Of a DNA stretch of 64,000 nt, positions 1-7,431 are shown in pieces. Under the pieces are notes generated by a model. It worked only from the letters and a program-made list of their open reading frames with translations, searched no databases and was not told where the DNA came from. Source of the stretch: Microbacterium yannicii (GTDB taxonomy: Bacteria; Actinomycetota; Actinomycetes; Actinomycetales; Microbacteriaceae); contig NZ_JAMXMB010000040.1 in the NCBI RefSeq assembly GCF_024055635.1, forward strand, positions 268,235 through 332,234, read 5' to 3'. The stretch's first letter is position 1; every line of letters begins with the position of its first letter. Both the position numbers and the translations under genes were made by a program.

Positions 1-87
1 CCGCACGACCTCGTCGAGTTGGAATTCCTGCAGGTCGAGCAGGCTCGCCTCGCCCTGGATGCGATGGGTGTCGTCCTCCCCGCGTGA
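1..87 (+). CDS. C-terminal fragment of an unidentified protein
   Basis: Only the last 28 codons and the TGA stop lie in the window; the gene starts upstream of base 1. Third positions are nearly all G or C, as in the genes that follow, so the frame is probably coding. The tail ends in LDAMGVVLPA and looks like an amphipathic helix, as at the end of many soluble enzymes. No family can be assigned from so short a piece. It lies just before the RpiR-type regulator on the same strand and could belong to the same functional group. Confidence 0.45.
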   Translation, partial: PHDLVELEFLQVEQARLALDAMGVVLPA

Positions 88-98
88 TCGCGGCGTGA

Positions 99-104
99 TA
101 GACC
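99..104 (+). promoter_or_regulatory. -10-like box just upstream of the rpiR-type gene
   Basis: TAGACC sits 7 bases before the ATG at 112, the spacing seen for the leaderless genes elsewhere in the window. The last base is C instead of T, and no clear Shine-Dalgarno or -35 box is visible, so this is a weak example. Confidence 0.3.
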
Positions 105-111
105 CGACAGC

Positions 112-1053
112 ATGCAATCGCACGTTGCCGAACCGCCGCTCGGCGGAACCATCGACCACATCCTCTCCGTGCTGCCTTCGCTGATCCCGAGCGCCCAGCG
201 GGTCGCCCGCATCTGCGCGGAGCGGCCTCAGGAAGTCGTCGACATGTCGGGCGCGGACCTCGCTGAGGCCGCCGGCACGTCGCCTGCGACGGTCAGCCGC
301 ACGAGTCAGGCGCTGGGCTTCCGCGGCTTCCAGCACATGCGGATGCTGCTTATTCGCGATCTCGGTGCGGCCGCGCAGGACGAGGAAGCGCGCCCCCAGG
401 GCACCGAGGGCTGGCTGCTTACGCTCGCGGACGGTGCGGCCGGCCTCCTCCGCAGCTCGCTGGCCTCGGTCGATCCCGGGGCCTTCGACGCGGCTGCGGA
501 CGCCGTCGCGCGTGCGCCACGTGTGCTCGTGGTCGGCACCGGCGGATCGCATCCGGCAGCGCAGGCCGTGGCCGTGAACTTCATCATGAATGGGCGTTCG
601 TGCGAGGCGCCCAGCGACGGAGTCGTGCAGCAGCTGACCGCGAGCGTGCTCGGGCCAGGCGACGTATGCCTCGTGGTGAGCTCGAGTGGCGCGAACTCGG
701 TCACCCTCGCGTCGGCCGCGGCGGCAGCGGATGCGGGCGCCACCGTGATCGGTGTGACGGGCTTCGCTCGCGCACCGATCGCCGAGCATGCAGATCTGCT
801 GCTCGTCGGCGGCGCCCGGTTCCAGGCCTGGGACCGGGGCACACTCGGCAGCGGCCTCGTCCAGCTTCTCCTGCTCACGGCGCTTCAGATCGCAGTTGCG
901 GAGCGGATGACGGATGCCGCGGAGAAGGCGAGGGCGGCCGTACGCGAAGAGGTGCTCGGCATCGTCGCCGAGGACATGCCCGCGGAGTCGGCGGAACCCG
1001 GGGGTGAGCCGGACGCCGCCATCGATGTTCGCGACGGCACCGCCGAACGTTGA
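112..1053 (+). CDS. MurR/RpiR family transcriptional regulator (HTH + SIS)
   Basis: A cytoplasmic DNA-binding regulator of 313 residues, usual for the family. An RpiR-type helix-turn-helix spans about residues 44-72 (GADLAEAAGTSPATVSR). A SIS (sugar isomerase) domain spans about 130-260, starting at VLVVGTGGSHPAAQ and including the SSSGAN segment that binds phosphosugars in relatives. A charged tail follows. Family members sense phosphorylated sugars or related phosphoesters and control adjacent uptake or catabolic genes. The gene is immediately upstream of an ABC importer operon on the same strand, and the 101-bp gap between them holds three inverted repeats that are candidate binding sites. 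Regulation of that operon is inferred; whether it represses or activates cannot be read from the sequence. Confidence 0.88.
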   Translation: MQSHVAEPPLGGTIDHILSVLPSLIPSAQRVARICAERPQEVVDMSGADLAEAAGTSPATVSRTSQALGFRGFQHMRMLLIRDLGAAAQDEEARPQGTEGWLLTLADGAAGLLRSSLASVDPGAFDAAADAVARAPRVLVVGTGGSHPAAQAVAVNFIMNGRSCEAPSDGVVQQLTASVLGPGDVCLVVSSSGANSVTLASAAAAADAGATVIGVTGFARAPIAEHADLLLVGGARFQAWDRGTLGSGLVQLLLLTALQIAVAERMTDAAEKARAAVREEVLGIVAEDMPAESAEPGGEPDAAIDVRDGTAER

Positions 1054-1091
1054 CGCCGGGTTTGCCTGCAATTCACTTTCGCATCTTTGAA

Positions 1092-1106
1092 TCGCTAAGC
1101 AAGCGA
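1092..1106. promoter_or_regulatory. Inverted repeat 1 upstream of the ABC operon (TCGCT-N5-AGCGA)
   Basis: TCGCT at 1092-1096 and AGCGA at 1102-1106 form a dyad with a 5-base centre. The same TCGCT/AGCGA half-sites recur in the dyad at 1133-1153, as expected for two sites of one regulator, plausibly the RpiR-type protein encoded just upstream. Confidence 0.45.
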
Positions 1107-1110
1107 ATTT

Positions 1111-1127
1111 CGCGGGAGGGACCCGCG
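1111..1127. promoter_or_regulatory. Inverted repeat 2 (CGCGGG-N5-CCCGCG)
   Basis: CGCGGG at 1111-1116 and CCCGCG at 1122-1127 are a perfect 6-bp dyad around AGGGA. It could be a second type of operator or a weak hairpin ending regulator transcripts; no T-run follows, so a terminator role is doubtful. Confidence 0.35.
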
Positions 1128-1132
1128 CGGTA

Positions 1133-1153
1133 AGTCGCTTGCAGAAAGCGACT
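1133..1153. promoter_or_regulatory. Inverted repeat 3 abutting the ABC ATPase start codon
   Basis: AGTCGCTT at 1133-1140 and AAGCGACT at 1146-1153 are a perfect 8-bp dyad with a 5-base centre. It ends one base before the ATG at 1155, where a ribosome binding site would normally lie, and no Shine-Dalgarno is seen. As DNA it could be an operator; as RNA it would form a hairpin over the initiation region. It shares the TCGCT/AGCGA core with the dyad at 1092-1106. Confidence 0.5.
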
Positions 1154-1154
1154 C

Positions 1155-2357
1155 ATGGGCACGATCCAGCTTTCAGGCATCGGGCGCAGCTTCAAGAGCA
1201 CCGCTGCCGTCCGCGACATCGACCTGACGATCGCGGACGGCGAGTTCGTCGTCCTGCTCGGACCGTCCGGTTGCGGCAAGACCACACTGCTGCGGATGAT
1301 CGCCGGCCTGCTCGAACCGACGACGGGCCGCATCCTGCTCGACGGCGCCGACATCACCGAGCTGCCGTCGAAGAAGCGCGACCTCGCGATGGTCTTCCAG
1401 AGCTATGCGCTCTACCCGCACCTGAGTGTGCGGAAGAACCTGGCCTTTCCGCTGAAGGTCCAGCGGCTGGGCAAAGAGGAGATCCAGCGCCGGGTGCAGG
1501 ACGTCGCCGATTCCCTCGAGATCGGTCACCTGCTCGACCGCAAGCCGAAAGAGCTGTCCGGCGGCCAGCGCCAGCGCGTCGCCGTCGGGCGCGCGCTGGT
1601 GCGCAACCCCAAGGCGTTCCTCATGGACGAGCCGCTGTCGAACCTCGATGCCAAGTTGCGCACGCAGACGCGCCACGAGCTGACCGCGCTGCACCGGAGC
1701 CTGAACGCCACCTTCGTCTACGTCACCCACGATCAGGTCGAGGCGATGACGATGGCGACCAAGATCGTCGTGCTGAATGCCGGCGCCATCGAGCAGTACG
1801 GCACACCGGAAGAGGTCTACGACCGCCCCGAGTCCGTGTTCGTTGCCGGCTTCCTCGGCAGCCCCGCGATGAACCTCCTCGACGCGCAGGTCATCGGCCG
1901 CGAAGGAATCGTGTCGCTGTCGGGCAAGGGACTGGCCGGCGACCTCTGGCCCGGCGACACCGGCGACCTCGACGTCGTCGTCGGCGTCCGCCCCGAGCAC
2001 CTCGAGATCGCCGCTCTGTCGGACAAGCGCGATGGGATCCTTCTCGACGGCACCGTCGAGATCGTCGAGAACCTCGGCGGGGAGCAGATCCTCACCTTCG
2101 CCACCGGCCCCTCCCGCATCCATATGCGGACATCCCGCGACGTTCACCTGTCGGTCGGCGAACAGCTCACTCTGCGCGCTGCCGCGGAGCACGTGCACCT
2201 CTTCGAGCGCGCCTCCGGTCGACGACTCGAATGGGTCGTCGACACCGCCGCCGAGGGCGACGACGGCTCCGTCGCGCGCGGGGGCGCCGAGCTCCCGGCC
2301 GAACACCCGTCTGCGGCATCCGTCGCCCGCCAGTCTGCACCGCTTGTCACCGCCTGA
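1155..2357 (+). CDS. ABC importer ATP-binding subunit, UgpC/MsmK/MalK type
   Basis: The ATPase of a carbohydrate- or glycerophosphate-type importer, acting on the inner face of the membrane; 400 residues, slightly longer than usual. Visible motifs: Walker A GPSGCGKTT at 36-44, Q-loop in VFQSYALYPH, signature LSGGQ at 134-138, Walker B FLMDEP at 155-160, and H-loop His192 in THDQVEAMTMA. A TOBE/MalK-like regulatory domain follows from about residue 240, with GVRPEHLEI. The last 50 residues are an Ala-rich extension. It is the first gene of the transporter operon, ahead of the binding protein. Substrate cannot be read from the ATPase; UgpC-like proteins serve many sugars and glycerol-3-phosphate. 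No Shine-Dalgarno precedes the ATG; a dyad occupies that position. Confidence 0.93.
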   Translation: MGTIQLSGIGRSFKSTAAVRDIDLTIADGEFVVLLGPSGCGKTTLLRMIAGLLEPTTGRILLDGADITELPSKKRDLAMVFQSYALYPHLSVRKNLAFPLKVQRLGKEEIQRRVQDVADSLEIGHLLDRKPKELSGGQRQRVAVGRALVRNPKAFLMDEPLSNLDAKLRTQTRHELTALHRSLNATFVYVTHDQVEAMTMATKIVVLNAGAIEQYGTPEEVYDRPESVFVAGFLGSPAMNLLDAQVIGREGIVSLSGKGLAGDLWPGDTGDLDVVVGVRPEHLEIAALSDKRDGILLDGTVEIVENLGGEQILTFATGPSRIHMRTSRDVHLSVGEQLTLRAAAEHVHLFERASGRRLEWVVDTAAEGDDGSVARGGAELPAEHPSAASVARQSAPLVTA

Positions 2358-2396
2358 CCCATACATCCAGCCCACCCGAAATAGGAGAACCACGAC

Positions 2397-3749
2397 ATGA
2401 ACACCCGCACCCGCCGCGTCGGGCTCGCGTCGCTCGCCGCGCTCAGCATCGCCGCCCTCAGCGGCTGCGCCGGAGCCGCTGCGACCGGCGCCGCCCCGGC
2501 TGCCGGCCTCGCCCAGCTCGACGACGACCAGAAGGTCGAGATCACGTTCGAGTCCTACAACCTCAGCAACGCCGGCATCTGGTCCGACACGATCAACAGC
2601 CTGCTCGACGAGTTCATGACGGAGCACCCGAACATCACGGTCGTCGGCCAGCCCAGCGACTCGGCGAGCGGCACCGCCGCGAGCGTGCAGAAGCAGGTGC
2701 TCGCCGGCGACCCACCCGACGTCGCACAGTTGACGTTCAACGAGCTCGACTTCGCGGCCACCACGCTCGGGGCTCAGAACCTCACGGCCCTCGTGGGCGA
2801 GGACGGCCTCGACGAGGAGTTCGGGGGAGAGTATCCGTATCACGAACGCGCCCGCACGCTTGCGGACTGGGACGGCCAGACGTACGGCTTGCCCTACGTC
2901 TTCTCGACGCCCATCCTGTGGATCGACGAGGCGAAGTTCGAAGCGGCCGGCCTCGATCCGGCGACGGTCGACCTTTCGACATGGGATGCCGTGGCCTCGG
3001 CGGCCGAGCAGATCACGGCCTCGACCGGCGCGCCGTCGATGAGCGTCACGTGTGTGGTGACCGGCGGCAGCTGGTGCATGCAGGGTCTGTTCCGGTCCAA
3101 CGACGCCCAGGTGCTGAGCGACGACCGCTCCACGATCGAGTTCGGCTCCGATTCGGCGATCGACACGGTGCAGGTGTTCCGTGACATGTACGACGACGGC
3201 ATCCTCACCAACGAGGACTCCACGTCGCAGTATGAGGCGTTCGCGCAGGGCAAGACAGCTATCCACGTCAACACGTCGGCGCTGCAGGGCGCCTTCATGC
3301 AGGGCTCGCAGGCCGGCGGCTGGACGCTCGACGCCCGCCCGCTGCCCGCATTCGACGACCAGCCGGTCGTGCCGACCAATTCCGGTTCGTTCCTCGCGAT
3401 GTTCGCGAGCGACCCAGCCAAGCAGGCGGCCGCCTGGGAGTTGATGCAGTGGATGACCAGCCCGCGGGCCTACGAGCTCATCTCGACCGAGATCGGCTAT
3501 CTCCCGCTGCGGACGACCCTGACCGAGGAGGGTGGCCCGCTATACGACTGGGTGGAGAAGAACCCGCTGGTCAAGCCGAACCTCGCTCAGCTCGACGACC
3601 TCGAACCGTGGGTCTCGTATCCCGGTGACAGCTACGCACAGGTCGATCAGGTGCTGGCGACCGCCATCGAGGAGTCGATCTTCTACGGTGCCGACGCGAA
3701 GGACGCGATGACGGATGCCGCTGACCGCGCCCAGGAGCTGATCAAATGA
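2397..3749 (+). CDS. Extracellular solute-binding lipoprotein (family 1)
   Basis: The substrate receptor of the importer, exported and anchored to the outer face of the membrane. A lipoprotein signal peptide is clear: basic n-region, hydrophobic stretch, lipobox LSGC with the lipidated Cys at 24. The remaining ~425 residues have the size and pattern of cluster B/D carbohydrate-binding proteins (for example KTAIHVNTSALQGAF and AWELMQWMTSPRAYE near the C-terminus). A good Shine-Dalgarno (TAGGAGAA) lies 9 bases before the ATG. It follows the ATPase gene after 39 bases and overlaps the next gene by 4 bases (ATGA). The ligand is not evident; the two phosphoester hydrolases downstream suggest a phosphate-containing ligand, which is an inference. 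Confidence 0.9.
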   Translation: MNTRTRRVGLASLAALSIAALSGCAGAAATGAAPAAGLAQLDDDQKVEITFESYNLSNAGIWSDTINSLLDEFMTEHPNITVVGQPSDSASGTAASVQKQVLAGDPPDVAQLTFNELDFAATTLGAQNLTALVGEDGLDEEFGGEYPYHERARTLADWDGQTYGLPYVFSTPILWIDEAKFEAAGLDPATVDLSTWDAVASAAEQITASTGAPSMSVTCVVTGGSWCMQGLFRSNDAQVLSDDRSTIEFGSDSAIDTVQVFRDMYDDGILTNEDSTSQYEAFAQGKTAIHVNTSALQGAFMQGSQAGGWTLDARPLPAFDDQPVVPTNSGSFLAMFASDPAKQAAAWELMQWMTSPRAYELISTEIGYLPLRTTLTEEGGPLYDWVEKNPLVKPNLAQLDDLEPWVSYPGDSYAQVDQVLATAIEESIFYGADAKDAMTDAADRAQELIK

Positions 3750-4510
3750 CCACCGCCGACGAGACCCTCGCCGAAGCGCCGGTGCGATTGCACACCGTGC
3801 CGGGCGTTTACAACCTGCGCGACACCGGCGGCTACCACGCCGCCGCCGGCACGACCCGCTGGGGCAAGCTCTTCCGCTCGGACGCACTGCACCGGATTGA
3901 CGCTGCTGGGCGGGCCCGGCTCACCGAGCTCGGCATCGCGCACATCGTCGACCTGCGCGGCACCGACGAGCGGCGCACGGCGCCGAGCCTGCTCGACGGG
4001 CTCGACGCACGGGTGCATCATCTGCCGGTCTTCGACGACGCGGCTCCGGCGGTGCAGGCGGGTGTCCCGATCGGGCTCGCGCCGATATACGACCACATGG
4101 TCGACGAGCGCGGCGCACACCTCGTCGCCGCCATCCGGGTGATCGCAGACGCCGCCGACGACGAGGCGGTGCTCGTCCACTGCACGGCGGGCAAGGACCG
4201 CACGGGACTCGTGGTCGCGTTCGCCCTGCGCGCCGTCGGCGTCGATCGCGACGAGGTCGTGGCCGATTACGCGCAGACGTCGGACAACCTGCGCGGGGAG
4301 TGGGCCGACGCCATGCTGCGCACCTTCCAGGACCGAGGTCACCACCTCACCCCCGAGATCGTCGAACTCGTTACCGCGAGCCCAGCCCCGATCATGACCG
4401 CACTGCTGGATCGCATCGAGCGCGAGCACGGTTCAGTCGCTGCCTACCTGCGGGCGCAGGGACTCACCGCCGCCGAACTCGAGCGTCTCACCGGCGCACT
4501 CATCGACTGA
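3746..4510 (+). CDS. Tyrosine-phosphatase-like (Y_phosphatase3/DSP) phosphatase
   Basis: A soluble phosphatase of 254 residues with the cysteine-dependent fold. The P-loop is HCTAGKDRTG at 145-154, so Cys146 is the nucleophile and Arg152 binds phosphate. N-terminal family marks NLRDTGG (23-29) and LFRSD (42-46) fit the bacterial MptpB/Y_phosphatase3 group. These enzymes act on phosphotyrosine, phosphoserine, phosphoinositides or small phosphoesters. Sitting inside an importer operon, translationally coupled by ATGA overlap to the binding protein and followed by a phosphodiesterase, it more plausibly hydrolyses an imported monoester than a signalling protein. It has no signal peptide, so it acts in the cytoplasm. 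Confidence 0.87.
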   Translation: MTTADETLAEAPVRLHTVPGVYNLRDTGGYHAAAGTTRWGKLFRSDALHRIDAAGRARLTELGIAHIVDLRGTDERRTAPSLLDGLDARVHHLPVFDDAAPAVQAGVPIGLAPIYDHMVDERGAHLVAAIRVIADAADDEAVLVHCTAGKDRTGLVVAFALRAVGVDRDEVVADYAQTSDNLRGEWADAMLRTFQDRGHHLTPEIVELVTASPAPIMTALLDRIEREHGSVAAYLRAQGLTAAELERLTGALID

Positions 4511-4535
4511 CACACCATCCCGAACGGAGAATCCC

Positions 4536-5441
4536 ATGACCGAAATCCGGCCGCAGCACCCCACGCCCGAGCACTTCATCCTCCACGTGTCCGACACCCA
4601 CTTCGTCGGCGACGGCGACCTGCTGCACGAGCGCATCGATTCCGACAAGAACCTCGCGGAGCTGTTCGACGGCTTCGCGAAGTCCAACGCGCGCCCCGAG
4701 GCGATCGTCTTCACCGGCGACCTCGCCGACAAAGGTCGCGCCGACGCGTACGAGCGGCTCCGCGCGCTCGTGGAGCCCGCGGCGGAGAAGCTCGGCGCCG
4801 AGGTGATCTGGGTGATGGGCAACCACGACGAGCGGGTGGCGTTCCGGCGCGGGCTGCTGGACGAGGATGGCGAGCAGTCCGAGCCCGTCGACCGGGTGTT
4901 CGACATCAACGGGCTGCGCATCATCGCGCTGGACTCGACGGTGCCGGGCCAGCACTACGGCGAGATCTCAGACGAGCAGCTGGAGTGGCTGCGTCGCGAG
5001 CTCGAGGTGCCCGCACCCGACGGCACGCTCATCGCCCTCCACCACCCGCCCGTCCCGAGCCCGCTGGGACTCCTGGCGCTCGTCGAGCTGAAGGATCAGG
5101 ACAAGTTCGCCGAGGTCATCGCAGGAACCGACGTCCGCGGCATCCTCGGCGGTCACCTCCACTACTCGACCCACAGCACCTTCGCCGGCGTGCCGGTGTC
5201 GGTCGCGTCCGCCACCTGCTACACGCAGGACCTCAACGTCGTGTACCCCGGCGCCCGAGGGCAGGACGGCGCTCAGTCGTACAACCTCGTGCACGTATAT
5301 GGCGACCGGGTGCTGCACTCGGTGGTGCCGATCGGGCAGTTCCCGACCGTCTACGAGATGACGCCCGAGATGCTGGAGTCGTACATGAAGCTCAGCGCGG
5401 AACAGCAGCTCGCGGTCGTCAACGCGTCTGTGCAGGAGTAG
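4536..5441 (+). CDS. Calcineurin-like phosphodiesterase (CpdA/GpdQ-like)
   Basis: A binuclear metallophosphoesterase of 301 residues. Metal-binding motifs occur in family order: DTH at 20-22, GDLADKG from 61, GNHDE at 96-100, then HHPP and finally GGHLHYSTH. This arrangement belongs to class III phosphodiesterases, which include 3',5'-cAMP phosphodiesterase CpdA and the glycerophosphodiesterase GpdQ. No signal peptide is present. A Shine-Dalgarno (CGGAGA) precedes the ATG. Position between the phosphatase and the permeases suggests that it opens a phosphodiester brought in by the transporter, after which the upstream phosphatase could remove the remaining phosphate. A housekeeping cAMP phosphodiesterase is the alternative. 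Confidence 0.88.
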   Translation: MTEIRPQHPTPEHFILHVSDTHFVGDGDLLHERIDSDKNLAELFDGFAKSNARPEAIVFTGDLADKGRADAYERLRALVEPAAEKLGAEVIWVMGNHDERVAFRRGLLDEDGEQSEPVDRVFDINGLRIIALDSTVPGQHYGEISDEQLEWLRRELEVPAPDGTLIALHHPPVPSPLGLLALVELKDQDKFAEVIAGTDVRGILGGHLHYSTHSTFAGVPVSVASATCYTQDLNVVYPGARGQDGAQSYNLVHVYGDRVLHSVVPIGQFPTVYEMTPEMLESYMKLSAEQQLAVVNASVQE

Positions 5442-5453
5442 GGCACTTCCGCC

Positions 5454-6404
5454 ATGTTCGTCACCGTCGCTGCTCCCTCGGGAGCCGTCGCCGGCACCGC
5501 GGATCCGACGCCTCACCGGCGTCGGATCCGCCCCGCGCGGCTCGTCCCCTACCTTTACGTCCTGCCCGGGATCGCGTTCCTGCTGCTGTGGACCTACAGC
5601 CCGCTGGTCCAGACCTTCGGGCTGTCGTTCTACGACTGGAACCTCCTGCCGACCAGCCCGAAGACCTTCGTCGGCCTGGATAACTACGTGGAGGTCGCGC
5701 AGCTGCCCGAGCTGCACACGGCGATCGTCAACACCGTGATCTACGTCGCAGCGTTCCTGGTCTTCTCGCTGGTGCTGCCGATCGCCATAGCGATGCTCGC
5801 GCGGCAGGTGCGCGGCCGCATGCGCACCTTCTACCAGGCGCTGATCTTCGTGCCCTTCCTCGTCACACCGGTTGCGACGAGCGCCGTGTGGCGCTGGCTG
5901 TTCGCGGAACAGGGTGCTATCGCCACGATCCTCGCCGGCGCCGGCATCGACATGCCGAACGTCTTCCGCGACGCAGATCTCGCCATCTGGGCGGTCGTCG
6001 TGATCGTCGGTTGGCAGATGCTCGGCTTCGGCGTCCTCGTCGTCGCGGCGGGCTTCGCGGGCATCAGCCCCGAGTACGGTCAGGCCGCCTCGCTCGACGG
6101 CGCCGGAACGGGCACCATCACGCGCCGCATCACGCTGCCACTGCTGTCGCCGACCATTGTCTTCCTCGCCCTCATGACGATCCTGCTGGCGGCGCAGTGG
6201 ACCTATCCGATCATCGACCTGCTCACCCAGGGCGGGCCGACCAACTCGACGACCAACATCTACTACCTGCTCTACCAGTTCGGCTTCCAGAACTTCGACA
6301 CCGGCATCTCGTCGGCGGCGGGGGTCATCTTCTTCCTCGGCTTCGGCGTCATCGCGCTCGTCTTCCTCGAGCTGCAGGACCGTCTGAGCTTCTACGACAA
6401 CTGA
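5454..6404 (+). CDS. ABC importer permease, UgpA/MalF type
   Basis: First membrane subunit of the importer, 316 residues. A basic N-terminus (HRRRIRPARL) is followed by six predicted membrane segments, the first at LYVLPGIAFLLLWTYSPLV. The cytoplasmic EAA loop that docks on the ATPase is EYGQAASLDGAGTGTITRRI. The ATG lies 12 bases after the phosphodiesterase stop, with only a poor ribosome site (GGGCA). It pairs with the next gene. The family is well recognised, but specificity is not. Confidence 0.9.
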   Translation: MFVTVAAPSGAVAGTADPTPHRRRIRPARLVPYLYVLPGIAFLLLWTYSPLVQTFGLSFYDWNLLPTSPKTFVGLDNYVEVAQLPELHTAIVNTVIYVAAFLVFSLVLPIAIAMLARQVRGRMRTFYQALIFVPFLVTPVATSAVWRWLFAEQGAIATILAGAGIDMPNVFRDADLAIWAVVVIVGWQMLGFGVLVVAAGFAGISPEYGQAASLDGAGTGTITRRITLPLLSPTIVFLALMTILLAAQWTYPIIDLLTQGGPTNSTTNIYYLLYQFGFQNFDTGISSAAGVIFFLGFGVIALVFLELQDRLSFYDN

Positions 6405-6416
6405 GAGAACCACGAC

Positions 6417-7313
6417 ATGGCATTCGTCGCCGTCGCCGCACCGGTCGCCGTCACCGGTCGCGCCAACACCCTGCAATCCAAGGTCGAAGACCTCGCGGTC
6501 GGCTCGCGCAGCCACGCCGGGGTCATCGTGGGCCACGTGATCCTCGTCGCCCTCGCACTGTTCAGCGTGTTCCCCGTCTACTGGATGTTCGCCACCGCGC
6601 TGCGCGCGCCGGGCGACGCGCTCGACCAGACGCTCCTGCCATGGCCCCTGAGCTTCGAGAACTTCGCATACGTGTGGAACACCGTCCCGATCGGCAGCAT
6701 GCTGGTCAACACCTTCGTGATGTCGCTCATCCTCGCGGCGGTGCAGCTGTTCATCGCGATCCTCGCTGCCTACGGCTTCGCAGTCTGGGACTTCGTCGGC
6801 AGCAAGTTCCTCATGTTCCTGTTCATCGGCTCATGGCTGGTGCCGTTCCAGGTGACGATGATCCCGAACTACCTCCTCGTCTCTCAGATGGGACTGCTCG
6901 GAACCGTCGGCGGCGTCATCGTGCCGCAGCTCGCCGGCGCCTTCGCCGTGCTGCTCATGGTCCAGCACATGCGCGCCTTCCCGCGCGAACTGCTCGAGGC
7001 CGCCCAGCTCGACGGCCGCTCGAGCTGGTCCACGCTGTGGACCGTCGTCGTGCCGAACATGAAGCCGGCGCTCGCGGCGCTCGGCATCATGGGGTTCATC
7101 TCGGCGTGGAACGAGTACCTGTGGCCGGCGCTCATCATGCGACAGGGCGACGCCCTCATCCAGGTCGGCGTGCGGAGCTTCCTCTCCGCCGAGGGCAACA
7201 ACTGGGGTGCAACGATGGCCGCCGCCGGACTCGCGTGCGTACCCGTGCTCCTGATCTACGTCTTCCTGCAGCGCTACGTCGTCGACGCGTTCGTGCGCTC
7301 CGGCCTGAAGTAG
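6417..7313 (+). CDS. ABC importer permease, UgpE/MalG type
   Basis: Second membrane subunit, 298 residues, with about six membrane segments beginning at VIVGHVILVALALFSVFPVY. The EAA loop is LLEAAQLDGRSSWSTLWTVV, followed by PNMKPALAALGI. It starts 12 bases after the first permease. Its leader GAGAACCACGACATG is also found before the binding-protein gene at 2397, so the two abundant components share an almost identical initiation region. It is the last gene of the operon; no strong hairpin follows in the 118 bases before the next gene. Confidence 0.9.
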   Translation: MAFVAVAAPVAVTGRANTLQSKVEDLAVGSRSHAGVIVGHVILVALALFSVFPVYWMFATALRAPGDALDQTLLPWPLSFENFAYVWNTVPIGSMLVNTFVMSLILAAVQLFIAILAAYGFAVWDFVGSKFLMFLFIGSWLVPFQVTMIPNYLLVSQMGLLGTVGGVIVPQLAGAFAVLLMVQHMRAFPRELLEAAQLDGRSSWSTLWTVVVPNMKPALAALGIMGFISAWNEYLWPALIMRQGDALIQVGVRSFLSAEGNNWGATMAAAGLACVPVLLIYVFLQRYVVDAFVRSGLK

Positions 7314-7419
7314 CCCCATCAGGCAGCGGACGCCTCGGCCGCGGGACAAGTGCGCATCGCCCGCAGCATTCACGTGTCCTCGTGAGAGGGCGCCACGGCG
7401 TCCGTTAACCCGCCCACGC

Positions 7420-7425
7420 TAAGGT
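7420..7425 (+). promoter_or_regulatory. -10 box of the Lys/Ala-rich protein gene (leaderless type)
   Basis: TAAGGT is followed by six bases and then the ATG at 7432. No Shine-Dalgarno is present, which fits a leaderless transcript. Confidence 0.5.
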
Positions 7426-7431
7426 GCGCCC

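Noticed and set aside
1173..3266. A 697-codon open frame on the minus strand across the ATPase and binding-protein genes
   Set aside because: It opposes two clearly conserved genes, and its translation is Arg/Asp/Gly-rich low-complexity sequence, as expected for an antisense frame in high-G+C DNA.
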